A stretch of 14,771 nt of DNA from contig SKZC01000439.1 in the NCBI GenBank assembly GCA_007127575.1, forward strand, positions 1-14,771. Direction: 5' to 3'. The notes below the pieces were generated by a model, which saw only the letters and a list, made by a program, of their open reading frames with translations, did no database searches and was not told where the DNA came from. The stretch is from Gemmatimonadota bacterium (GTDB lineage: Bacteria > Gemmatimonadota > Gemmatimonadetes > Longimicrobiales > Gaopeijiaceae). The position numbers and the translations under genes are program-made. Shown here one piece after another: positions 7,014-14,042 of this stretch. The first letter of the stretch is position 1; each line of letters begins with the position of its first letter.

Positions 7014-7014
7014 C
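6997..7014. terminator. Hairpin at the convergent operon ends
   Basis: Perfect 7-bp stem GTCAGGA (6997-7003) / TCCTGAC (7008-7014) with loop AGGC, spanning the chorismate mutase stop codon, at a junction where two convergent genes end 12 nt apart. No U-run follows on the plus strand and only CTTCCC on the minus, so termination is uncertain. Confidence 0.3.
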
Positions 7015-7025
7015 GGGAAACGGCG

Positions 7026-8090
7026 CTACTGAACCCTCGAGCCCGCTCCGGCTCGGTAGGCGTGGGCCGCCACCACCTGACCCGAGGCCCCCTGGGGCAC
7101 CCGGACCATGAAGGAGCCGTCCGGAGGGGTCACCCCACGAATCAGGTGGGGGTTCAGGTCCCGCATGAGCCCGGTGGGGACCTCCGCGGCCTCCGCCACG
7201 CGTCTCAGCGAGGTGCCCCCCGGGACGAGCACCTGCTCGAAGAGGTACGGGAGGTCGGGCTCCACCTCGAAGCCGAAGTGTTCCGCCTGCTCGGCCAGGA
7301 TGGCGGCGGCGATGATCTTGGGCACGTACTCCCGGGTCTCCCGGGGTAGATGCTCGATGATCTCCCAGTAGAGCTCATCCTCGTCCACCGTCCCCTGGCG
7401 AACCCGGGAGAGGGCCTGAGCGACCCGGCCGGGACCGGCGTTATACGCCGCCGCCGCCAGGTGCCACGAGCCGAACTCCTGATAGAGCTCGTCCAGATAG
7501 TCCAGCGCGGCATCGGTAGCCCGCAGCGGATCCCGCCGCTCATCCACCCACTGATCCACCCGGAGGCCGTAGGCCCGGGCCGTGGGGCCCATGAACTGCC
7601 ACACGCCGGACGCCAGGACCGGCGAAGTGGCCCAGGGCGAAAACCCGGACTCGATCATGGCCAGATAGAGGAGGCCTTCCGGCATGTCCCGGCTCCGGAG
7701 CCGATCCCGGATCATACCTCCGTATAGCCCCTCCCGGGCCAGGTAATGTTCGAAATCGGCCCGCCCGGTGGTGAGGAACCGGCGAATCCACCGCTCCACC
7801 CGGTGGTTCACCTGCACTGGAAGCTCTGCATCCACCAGATCCAGCGCCACCTCCTCCACGGGGATGGGGGGGGCCTCCTCCTTCTGTCCGGTCCAGGCCA
7901 CGGCACCCAGAGCGGCGGTGATGCCCAGGACAAGAAGGAAGGGGGGGATGAGTAGGGGGCCGGGGAGACGGCCGAGAAGCGTCTCCGGAGAGAAAGCGTC
8001 GGTCCGGAAGTCCGAGACGACTCCATCGTCCGGATTGCCGGAAGGGCCGGTACTTCGGGGGACGTCCTTCTCTTCGTCGCTTCGTTGCAT
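7026..8090 (-). CDS. Membrane-anchored lytic transglycosylase, MltD-like
   Basis: Cleaves the MurNAc-GlcNAc bond of peptidoglycan to give 1,6-anhydro ends, acting at the outer face of the inner membrane or in the periplasm. 354 residues: acidic cytoplasmic N-terminus, one transmembrane helix (about 46-66), then an SLT (goose-lysozyme-like) domain with catalytic Glu147 in MIESGF, GVWQFM (162-167), and AYNAGPGRV (215-223). The last 65 residues (around 285-334: VLVPGGTSLRRVAEAAEV, then DLNPHLIRG) look like a single degenerate LysM-type wall-binding module; MltD of E. coli has more of these and is a lipoprotein, which this is not. The start ATG 8090 follows GGGAGGAGGG with good spacing; in-frame codons back to 8240 give an unlikely Pro/Arg-rich extension. 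It stands alone, convergent with the beta-oxidation operon. Confidence 0.92.
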   Translation of the reverse strand: MQRSDEEKDVPRSTGPSGNPDDGVVSDFRTDAFSPETLLGRLPGPLLIPPFLLVLGITAALGAVAWTGQKEEAPPIPVEEVALDLVDAELPVQVNHRVERWIRRFLTTGRADFEHYLAREGLYGGMIRDRLRSRDMPEGLLYLAMIESGFSPWATSPVLASGVWQFMGPTARAYGLRVDQWVDERRDPLRATDAALDYLDELYQEFGSWHLAAAAYNAGPGRVAQALSRVRQGTVDEDELYWEIIEHLPRETREYVPKIIAAAILAEQAEHFGFEVEPDLPYLFEQVLVPGGTSLRRVAEAAEVPTGLMRDLNPHLIRGVTPPDGSFMVRVPQGASGQVVAAHAYRAGAGSRVQ

Positions 8091-8444
8091 GGATCCCTCC
8101 TCCCATCTATGTGTTCCGCCCATCAGGGAGATTTTCCCGGGACGGCGGGCTGTATTTCCCTCAAATTCCCGAGGGGCGTCTGAATTCCGTGGACCCCTGC
8201 CAAGGAATGCCTGAGGTGGGCTCGCCCCGGAAGGGGCCACGTGAACGTGCTCTTTCCCTTATGACCCCGGCAGATGCACTTCACCGCAGGGGGGGAACGT
8301 CAGGGGAAGAGAAGCAAGATCCGGACCCAAAATGGTCCAGAAGACATCCGGACGAGCACGTCCGGTGACTTGGATCGACGAGCGAACGGGACCCGTCCGG
8401 GGCTCACGCCCGGGAAGAACCCTTCCTCGTTGGTGGTTGGTGCG
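8091..8444. other. 354-bp intergenic region between mltD-like gene and rpmA
   Basis: It should hold the promoter and 5' leader of the transglycosylase gene and the 3' end of the rng-rplU-rpmA unit (both read on the minus strand). I find two small hairpins near 8323-8365, listed separately, but no convincing -35/-10 pair, tRNA or known riboswitch pattern. Open frames across it (for example 8111-8368 plus strand, GTG start) have no ribosome-binding site or recognisable product. The obgE gene that often follows rpmA is absent. Confidence 0.6.
8323..8365 (-). terminator. Tandem hairpins downstream of rpmA, possible terminator
   Basis: Read on the minus strand after rpmA: first CCGGACG-TGCT-CGTCCGG (8365 to 8348), a perfect 7-bp stem followed by ATGTCTTCT, then GGACC-ATTTTG-GGTCC (8338 to 8323) followed by GGATCTTGCTTCTCTT. 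U-rich rather than U-run, about 80 nt after the rpmA stop. They may end the rplU-rpmA transcript. Confidence 0.35.
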
Positions 8445-8699
8445 CTATTCCGCCGGGTAGACGGAGACGGCCTGACGACTTCTGAAGGTCTCGAACCGGA
8501 CCACGCCGTCCACCTTGGCGAACAGGGTGTCGTCACCACCCCGGCCTACGTTCTTGCCGGGATGGAACTTAGTCCCTCGCTGACGGACGATGATGCCCCC
8601 GGCCCGCACGGGCTGGCCCCCGTACCGCTTCACGCCCAAGCGCTTTGCGTTACTGTCGCGGCCGTTCCGGCTGGAGCCTACACCTTTCTTATGTGCCAT
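8445..8699 (-). CDS. rpmA: Large ribosomal subunit protein bL27
   Basis: Ribosomal protein near the peptidyl-transferase centre, where its flexible N-terminus reaches the tRNA. 84 residues, standard length, with the signature MAHKKGVGSSRNGRDS and RLGVKRYGGQ at the start. There is no cleavable N-terminal extension of the kind found in Firmicutes, so Prp processing is not needed. Start ATG 8699 follows AAGGAG with 8-nt spacing, a strong site. It lies 44 nt after rplU, and the pair is the usual rplU-rpmA arrangement. Confidence 0.98.
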   Translation of the reverse strand: MAHKKGVGSSRNGRDSNAKRLGVKRYGGQPVRAGGIIVRQRGTKFHPGKNVGRGGDDTLFAKVDGVVRFETFRSRQAVSVYPAE

Positions 8700-8743
8700 G
8701 ATTCCATCTCCTTCCTCGTCAGGGGGACACCCCTGAGCCTCGG

Positions 8744-9055
8744 TCAGACCAAGAGCTCGTCCACCCTCACTTCCGTGAAGGCCTGGCGGTGCCCCTGTTT
8801 CCGACGGTAGTTCTTCCGACGCTTCCGCTTGAAGACGATGATCTTGTCTTCCCGTCCGTGCCGCAGAACCTCCGCCTTCACCTTCGCCCCCTCTACCTGA
8901 GGGGTACCCACGGAGACTCCATCCTCGTTAGAGGTAAGAAGCACATCCTCGAAGGTGATGCTCTCTCCCTCCTCCACATCCAGCGTCGGCACCTTCAGCC
9001 GGACGCCGGGCTCAGCCCGAAACTGCTTTCCACCCGTTCGAAACACCGCGTACAT
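8744..9055 (-). CDS. rplU: Large ribosomal subunit protein bL21
   Basis: Binds 23S rRNA in the large subunit. 103 residues, the standard bL21 length, opening MYAVFRTGGKQFRAEPG and carrying the basic RNA-binding stretch KRKRRKNYRRKQGHRQ near the C-terminus. I chose ATG 9055, with GAGG 5 nt upstream, over the longer in-frame start at 9118, whose 21 extra residues match no bL21. A promoter lies about 90 nt upstream, so the transcript has an untranslated leader of roughly that length. Confidence 0.98.
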   Translation of the reverse strand: MYAVFRTGGKQFRAEPGVRLKVPTLDVEEGESITFEDVLLTSNEDGVSVGTPQVEGAKVKAEVLRHGREDKIIVFKRKRRKNYRRKQGHRQAFTEVRVDELLV

Positions 9056-9151
9056 GAAAACCTCGAGCTGCTGCGGAAGTGGGAGTCGTCTCGTCGCCGG
9101 GGCCGGAACGCCGTGCATAGCTTTGCCGATCCCATGACCCCGAGCCGATGA

Positions 9152-9179
9152 AATGTACTCGCTTAAGAGGGTGGGTCAA
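9152..9179 (-). promoter_or_regulatory. Sigma70-type promoter for rplU-rpmA
   Basis: On the minus strand TTGACC (9179 to 9174, 5 of 6 to consensus), 16-nt spacer, TACATT (9157 to 9152, 4 of 6). It lies in the 150-nt gap after the rng stop, so the two ribosomal protein genes can be transcribed independently of rng. Predicted start near 9145. Confidence 0.6.
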
Positions 9180-9205
9180 GGTGGGCGAAGCTTCCCACAC
9201 GTCCG

Positions 9206-10762
9206 TCACCCTCCGTTGTACTGCTCCGTCACGTCCCGCTCCTCCCGGCCGGAAATCAGCCGAAAGTCGTCCTGGCGAAGGAGGGGGTCGTCCATGAGCT
9301 CCAGCTCCAGGCCAGTGGCTCGGCGCAGCCTCCTGAGAAAGTCGGGCTCCGACTCCAGGATGTAGAGGGCCACGTCGGGGTGCAGGCGGATCAGGACGTG
9401 GTTCTCCTCCCCGGCCGCCCTCCGGAGGCTCCGCTCCACCCGCCGCACCACCGTGGGCGGGGTGAAGATCCTCCCCTTCCCATTACAGTGACGACAGATA
9501 TCGCTCAACGACTGGTACAGGGAGGGCCGGACCCGCTGGCGGGTCATCTCCACCAGACCCAGCTCCGAGACCTCGAAGGTCTTGGTCCGAGCCCGATCCT
9601 TGCCGAGATGACTCCGGAGCTCGTGGAGGACCCGGTCCCGGTTCTCCTGGGACTCCATATCGATGAAGTCGCACACGATGATCCCACCCACGTCCCGGAG
9701 CCGGAGCTGACGGGCGATCTCCCGGGCGGCATCCAGATTCGTCCGGAGGATGGTCTCCTCGGGGTCCTTCTTTCCTTTTCCGGTGAACCGTCCCGTGTTC
9801 ACGTCGATGGAGACCAGCGCTTCGGTGGGCTCCACGATGATGTACCCGCCCGACGGCAGGTCCACCTTTCGCTCGAAGGCCTTCTGGATCTCCTCCTCGA
9901 TTCCGTGGCTGTCGAAGAGGGAGCCCTCCCCCTCGTAGAGCCGAACCCGGGCCAGAAGGTCCGGATCCACGGTGCGCACGTAGTCGGTGATCTCGTCGTA
10001 CGCCGCCTGATCGTCCACCACCAAGGCGTCGAACTTGTCGGAGAAGAGGTCGCGAATGACACCGCTCACCAGGCGGGCCTCCCGGTGAACCAGCGTGGGA
10101 GGGGAGGCCGCGTCCGCCTTGGCCTTGAGCTTCTTCCACGTGCCGTGCAGTCGCTGGTACTCCCGCACGAACTTCTCCTGAGTCAGCTCCTCTCCCACGG
10201 TCCGGACGATGAGCCCTCCGTTGTCCGGCTCCAGGATCTCTCGGGCCAGAGCCCGGAGTCGCTTCCGTTCCTCCCGCTGCTCGATCTTGCGGCTCACCCC
10301 CACATGGGAGGAGAAGGGCATGTAGACCAGGCTGCGACCGGGGAGAGAGACCTGCGCCGTGAGCCGGGGACCTTTCGTCCCGATGGGCTCCTTGGTGACC
10401 TGAACCAGGATCTCCTGGCCCTTTCGGACGAGCTCTTGAATGGGGGGCGGCTTTCGGGACCTGCGGGCGTTCCGCCCGTTCCCGGACGAGCCTCCTTCCT
10501 CCCCATCGCCGTTGTCGTCGTCGTCCGGTTCCTCATCCTCCTGGAGGTCCGAGACGTGGAGGAAGCCTGCCTTCCCCAGGCCGATGTCCACGAAGGCCGC
10601 CTGGATGCCGGGCAGGACCGCTTCCACTCTTCCCAAATAGATGTCGCCCACGATCCGGTCCTGGTCGGGCCGGTCCAGCATGAGCTCCACCAACTGTTTG
10701 TCTTCCAGCAACGCCACCCACGACTCGTGGGCTGACGCGCTGATCAGGATTTCTCGCCTCAA
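9206..10762 (-). CDS. rng: Ribonuclease E/G family endoribonuclease (RNase G-like)
   Basis: Single-strand, 5'-end-sensing endoribonuclease for rRNA maturation and mRNA decay. 518 residues: the length of RNase G, without the long degradosome scaffold of RNase E. An S1 domain occupies about 36-145 and is interrupted by a charged insert (74-106, Asp/Glu-rich then Arg/Lys-rich). Catalytic metal ligands are Asp320 in SIDVNTG and Asp365 in VCDFIDM, matching Asp303 and Asp346 of E. coli RNase E. The zinc-link is CRHC (Cys423, Cys426) in the place of CPxC, needed for tetramer formation. The start is TTG 10762 (RREILISASAHESWVAL), with GGAG 9 nt upstream; no ATG gives a family-like N-terminus. Neighbours rplU and rpmA follow, a common order. 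Its structured leader suggests post-transcriptional control. Confidence 0.96.
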   Translation of the reverse strand: MRREILISASAHESWVALLEDKQLVELMLDRPDQDRIVGDIYLGRVEAVLPGIQAAFVDIGLGKAGFLHVSDLQEDEEPDDDDNGDGEEGGSSGNGRNARRSRKPPPIQELVRKGQEILVQVTKEPIGTKGPRLTAQVSLPGRSLVYMPFSSHVGVSRKIEQREERKRLRALAREILEPDNGGLIVRTVGEELTQEKFVREYQRLHGTWKKLKAKADAASPPTLVHREARLVSGVIRDLFSDKFDALVVDDQAAYDEITDYVRTVDPDLLARVRLYEGEGSLFDSHGIEEEIQKAFERKVDLPSGGYIIVEPTEALVSIDVNTGRFTGKGKKDPEETILRTNLDAAREIARQLRLRDVGGIIVCDFIDMESQENRDRVLHELRSHLGKDRARTKTFEVSELGLVEMTRQRVRPSLYQSLSDICRHCNGKGRIFTPPTVVRRVERSLRRAAGEENHVLIRLHPDVALYILESEPDFLRRLRRATGLELELMDDPLLRQDDFRLISGREERDVTEQYNGG

Positions 10763-10901
10763 GGGCTGGGACTCCGCTGAATTCGAGTCACCGACGCCCC
10801 TGGAACCGACGATGCCAGACCCCTGCTCCGTTCCCCGACCGGTTGCCGTTCGGGAACGGAGAAAGCCGCCTGACTCTATGGGTTCCCCTAGGGAACGCCG
10901 G
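10763..10901 (-). promoter_or_regulatory. Structured leader upstream of rng
   Basis: Read on the minus strand, blocks of GTTCCC and GGGAAC alternate. The hairpin 10896 to 10882 has 6-bp arms and loop TAG. A larger one has perfect 10-bp arms CTCCGTTCCC (10861-10852) and GGGAACGGAG (10835-10826) around 16 nt. A competing short hairpin uses CCGTT with AACGG (within 10859-10846), which shares the 5' arm of the larger stem, so the two exclude each other. No T-run follows. I see no clear promoter. Confidence 0.5.
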
Positions 10902-10923
10902 AAAAATGACAGGGACTCCCGTC
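10902..10923 (-). terminator. Intrinsic terminator after acyl-CoA dehydrogenase gene
   Basis: On the minus strand, starting 4 nt past the stop codon: GACGGG-AGTC-CCTGTC, a 6-bp stem with one G-T pair, followed directly by ATTTTT. This is the best stem-plus-U-tract in the window and should separate the dehydrogenase transcript from rng. Confidence 0.65.
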
Positions 10924-10927
10924 TCGG

Positions 10928-12166
10928 CTATGCCGATACGGGCACTCCCGGATCCGATACCATCTCGCGAGCCAGATGGCGGGCGATGACCAACCGCTGA
11001 ATCTCGCTCGTTCCTTCCCCGATCTCACACACCTTGGCGTCGCGGAACATCCGCTCCACCGGGTACTCGTCCGTATACCCCACTCCACCCATGAGCTGAA
11101 TCGCCTGGGTGGTGGCCTTCATGCACAGCTCGGAGGCGAAGAGCTTCGCCATGGCGGCCTCCTTGGAAAACCGACGACCCCGGCTCATGAGCCAGGCGGC
11201 GTGATACGTCAGGTGCTTCGCCGCCTGAATCTCCGTAGCCAGGTCCGCCAGGCGAAACTGGACCGCCTGGAAGTCGAAGATCTTCCGCCCGAACTGCTTT
11301 CGCTCGTTCGTATACGCCAGAGCGGCCTCGTGGGCACCCTCGGCGATCCCAAGGGAGAGGGCCGCGATCCCGATCCGGCCCGAGTCCAGGGTTTTCATGA
11401 AGTTGATGAAGCCCTTCCCCTCTTCCCCGAGCCGGTTCTCTTCGGGAACCTGGGCCTCCTCCAGGAGGAGCTCCCGGGTGTCCGAAGCCCGCCAGCCCAT
11501 CTTGTCCTCCTTCTTCCCCGCTCGGACTCCAGCGATGAAGGAGAGCGCGTCGGAGTGCCCGATTCCGCGTGTCCGGGCACCCTCCACGTCCAGGGTGGGC
11601 TTCGTTACCACGAAGCTCGTGATCCCCTTGGTTCCCGCCTCGGCCTCCGTCACCGCCGTCACCGTGAAGATCTCCCCTACCCCGGCGTGGGTGATGAAGA
11701 TCTTGGAGCCGTCCAGCCGCCATCCATCGCCCTGACGGACGGCCCGGGTCCGACTGGAACCCGAGTCCGATCCGGAGCCGGGCTCGGTGAGCCCGAATCC
11801 TCCCAACACCTGCCCCCGGGCAAGCAGGGGAATCCAACGCTCCTTCTGCTCACCGGTACCGAAGTTGAGGATGGGGGTGGTCCCCAGGGTGGTGTGAGCA
11901 GACACCGTGATGGCGTGGCTGGCGTCATATTTGGCCAACTCCTGGACCACCAACAGATAGCTCAGAGGATCCAGACCCAGGCCTCCGTACTCCTTGGGGA
12001 TGGGGACTCCCAGAAGGCCCATCTCCGCCATGTCCTTTACATTCTCCCAGGGGAACGCCGCCCGGTCGTCCAGATCCCGGGCCACCGGTACGATGGCTTC
12101 GAGGGCGAAGTCGCGAACCCGGCGCTGAAGTCGTCGATGGTCTTCGGTCAGATAGCGATCCATCAT
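10928..12166 (-). CDS. Acyl-CoA dehydrogenase
   Basis: FAD enzyme that makes trans-2-enoyl-CoA, step one of beta-oxidation or of branched-chain acyl-CoA breakdown; electrons pass to ETF. 412 residues, somewhat longer than the usual 380. Signatures: GGFGLTEPGSGSD (122-134), GWRASDTREL (224-233), the arm QFGRKIFDFQAVQFRLAD (291-308), and GGVGYTDEYPVERMFRDAK (360-378). The catalytic base is Glu384 in IGEGTSEIQR, the position of short- and medium-chain enzymes rather than the isovaleryl type. Extra length comes from an insert near 189-214. Two ATG codons stand together (12166 and 12163) after GAAGGA; the second has the better spacing. It follows recQ by 98 nt and ends at an intrinsic terminator. 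It may supply the dehydrogenase step missing from the plus-strand operon. Confidence 0.95.
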   Translation of the reverse strand: MMDRYLTEDHRRLQRRVRDFALEAIVPVARDLDDRAAFPWENVKDMAEMGLLGVPIPKEYGGLGLDPLSYLLVVQELAKYDASHAITVSAHTTLGTTPILNFGTGEQKERWIPLLARGQVLGGFGLTEPGSGSDSGSSRTRAVRQGDGWRLDGSKIFITHAGVGEIFTVTAVTEAEAGTKGITSFVVTKPTLDVEGARTRGIGHSDALSFIAGVRAGKKEDKMGWRASDTRELLLEEAQVPEENRLGEEGKGFINFMKTLDSGRIGIAALSLGIAEGAHEAALAYTNERKQFGRKIFDFQAVQFRLADLATEIQAAKHLTYHAAWLMSRGRRFSKEAAMAKLFASELCMKATTQAIQLMGGVGYTDEYPVERMFRDAKVCEIGEGTSEIQRLVIARHLAREMVSDPGVPVSA

Positions 12167-12264
12167 TCCTTCAAGCGTAAAGGAGCGGTCCTGCCCAGAC
12201 TGATAGAAGCTACTCCAATCGGAAGAATTTCAAAAGTGGAGGGCCGGGAAGGGGGAAGCGGCCG

Positions 12265-13740
12265 TCACATGCACCGATCGCATGAGCCGCACCGCGGCGG
12301 TGCCTCTTCGCCGAAGTAGCGGAGGATGAAGGCCCGGCGACAGCGTCGGGTTCCGGCGTAGCGCCGTACTGCCTGGAGCTTCGCCAGCTCCCGGCGCCGA
12401 CGGGCCACGGATGAAAAGGGAGCCGGGATGCGGCGCCGAAGGATGAACTCCATCTCCCCCTCCTCCCCACTTTCCGGGAGCCGGGAGGGCGAGACCACCG
12501 CGCCGCAGCGCTCCAGGGCCCGGAGGGAGGCCCGGAGCTCCCCGGGGGCCACCTTTCCACCCAACCGCCGAAAGAGCCGGTCCGCCGACAGCCGTACCTC
12601 CTGGCCGGGGGAGAACCGGCGACGGAGTCGAAGCCACACGGCCACGATCCGGTGGAGCGGCGGCTCGCTTCCATCCACGAACCGCCGTTGGATCACCTCG
12701 TCGCCGGGAGCCGAGAGGGCCAGGCAGCACGCGGGTTCGCCATCCCGTCCCGCTCGACCCGCCTCCTGATAGTATCCCTCCAGGGTCCCGGGGAGCTGAG
12801 CGTGGATGACGATGCGGACGTTGCTCTTGTCCACCCCCATCCCGAAGGCGTTGGTGGCGGCCACCAGGGGGCGCTCCTCCTCCAGGAACCAGGACTGGAC
12901 CCGGTCCCGCTCCTCCGCAGGGAGTCCGGCGTGGTACGCCTCGATGGGCAGGCCCAGGGCGGCCAACTCGTCCCGGACGACCTCCACCCCTTTTCGGGAG
13001 GAGGCGTAGACGAGCCCCGCTCCGGACCGACCCCGAAAATGTGAGTACAGAATCCGCCTCTTCTCAGCGCTCCCCCGCACCCGTCGAACGCTCCATGAGA
13101 GGTTGGGCCGGTCGAAGCTCCGGACCACTTCCGCCGGCTGGCTGAGGCGGAGGAAGTGTCGGATCTCTTCTCGCACCCGAGGAGTGGCGGTGGCCGTGAG
13201 CGCCATGATGGGAGCAGCCACCTCGTCCCGCAGCTCTCCGAGCTTGAGATAGTCCGGGCGAAAGTCATGGCCCCACTCAGAGATGCAGTGGGCCTCGTCC
13301 ACCACCAGGAGGGAGATGGGGATCCGGGCCAGATCCCGGCGGAAGTCCGGGGACTGCAGACGTTCCGGCGCCACGAAGAGGAGCTTGAAGCGACCTTCCA
13401 GGAGCTCCGCACGAGCACGGCGGGCCTCATGAACTTCTACGGCGGAGGTGAGCTGAGCCGCCGGGATCCCCACGTCCCGGGCCCGCTCCACCTGGTCGGA
13501 CATGAGGGAGATGAGGGGGCTCACCACCAGGGTGAGGGAGGGACACATGGCCGCCGGCACCTGGTAACAGAGGCTCTTGCCCCCTCCTGTGGGAAGGATT
13601 CCCAGAGCGTCCCGGCCCTGAAGCGCCGCGTCCACCAGCTCCCGCTGCCCCGGCCGAAAATCCGGAAAGCCGAAGAGCTCCTGCAGGACCTCCCGAGGGT
13701 CCCCAAAGCTTCGGGACGGAGTGGAGGAGGGGCCCATCAT
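12265..13740 (-). CDS. recQ: RecQ-family ATP-dependent DNA helicase
   Basis: 3'-5' DNA helicase for recombination and fork repair. 491 residues. All helicase motifs are present: Walker A LPTGGGKSLC (49-58), DEAHCISEWGHDFRPDY (148-164) with the RecQ aromatic-rich loop, ALTATATPRVR (180-190), and QEAGRAGRDG (325-334). The zinc-binding cysteines are Cys467, Cys484, Cys487 and Cys490 (CGSCDRC), right at the C-terminus. Between helicase core and zinc module lies a winged-helix-like segment (about 360-440). There is no RQC winged helix after the zinc module and no HRDC domain, unlike E. coli RecQ. Start ATG 13740 is chosen since the longer frame to 13899 overlaps the small upstream gene and adds an Arg/Gly-rich stretch; the ribosome-binding site is weak and the second ATG, 13737, is possible. 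Confidence 0.93.
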   Translation of the reverse strand: MMGPSSTPSRSFGDPREVLQELFGFPDFRPGQRELVDAALQGRDALGILPTGGGKSLCYQVPAAMCPSLTLVVSPLISLMSDQVERARDVGIPAAQLTSAVEVHEARRARAELLEGRFKLLFVAPERLQSPDFRRDLARIPISLLVVDEAHCISEWGHDFRPDYLKLGELRDEVAAPIMALTATATPRVREEIRHFLRLSQPAEVVRSFDRPNLSWSVRRVRGSAEKRRILYSHFRGRSGAGLVYASSRKGVEVVRDELAALGLPIEAYHAGLPAEERDRVQSWFLEEERPLVAATNAFGMGVDKSNVRIVIHAQLPGTLEGYYQEAGRAGRDGEPACCLALSAPGDEVIQRRFVDGSEPPLHRIVAVWLRLRRRFSPGQEVRLSADRLFRRLGGKVAPGELRASLRALERCGAVVSPSRLPESGEEGEMEFILRRRIPAPFSSVARRRRELAKLQAVRRYAGTRRCRRAFILRYFGEEAPPRCGSCDRCM

Positions 13741-13790
13741 GCCGCATGTTCGGCCTGCGACCGGGCCCGTCCCATAGCGGGAACGGCCTC

Positions 13791-14018
13791 TTAGAGGAGC
13801 GTCTCCTCTTCTCCCTCCTCCACCTCTTCTTCCTCCTCGGGGGCGTAGCGGAGAAGGAAGCCCAGGAAGAGCACTGCAATGGCCGCCCAGATGAGCCAAT
13901 CTTCCTGGAAGTACATGCCGGCGAAGGCCAACACCGCCCCGGCGGAGAAGCTGCGGACCTTCCAGGGAAGGTAGGGTCCGGCTTCGGACCGGGTTCGATC
14001 CAGAAAGATGGGGCTCAT
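13791..14018 (-). CDS. Small two-helix membrane protein with acidic tail
   Basis: 75 residues. Two hydrophobic segments (about 23-37 and 40-57) are separated by a short turn (FQED), a helical hairpin that would sit in the inner membrane, followed by a strongly acidic C-terminal tail (Glu-rich, 61-72) ending in TLL. No named family recognised. Confidence that it is a gene comes from AAGGAG 9 nt before ATG 14018 and from its place in a same-strand row, 24 nt after the crotonase gene and 50 nt before recQ. Function unknown; a link to either neighbour is not evident. Confidence 0.7.
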   Translation of the reverse strand: MSPIFLDRTRSEAGPYLPWKVRSFSAGAVLAFAGMYFQEDWLIWAAIAVLFLGFLLRYAPEEEEEVEEGEEETLL

Positions 14019-14042
14019 GGTTCGTCTCTCCTTCCGACTCGA

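Noticed and set aside
8111..8368. Plus-strand open frame of 85 codons in the gap between mltD-like gene and rpmA
   Set aside because: GTG start without a ribosome-binding site, charged low-information product, and it spans the hairpins that suit the minus-strand transcript end.
8091..8444. Possible cyclic-di-AMP (ydaO) or cyclic-di-GMP riboswitch upstream of the transglycosylase gene
   Set aside because: Such switches often precede wall hydrolase genes, so I looked, but the conserved core segments could not be matched on the minus strand.
9380..10735. Long open frame (451 codons) on the plus strand opposite rng
   Set aside because: rng is certain from its motifs on the minus strand; long antisense frames are expected in GC-rich genes and this one has no recognisable domain or ribosome-binding site.
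10976..12319. Open frame of 447 codons on the plus strand opposite the acyl-CoA dehydrogenase
   Set aside because: Antisense of a clear gene, running past both of its ends; Gly/Leu/His-rich product without motifs.
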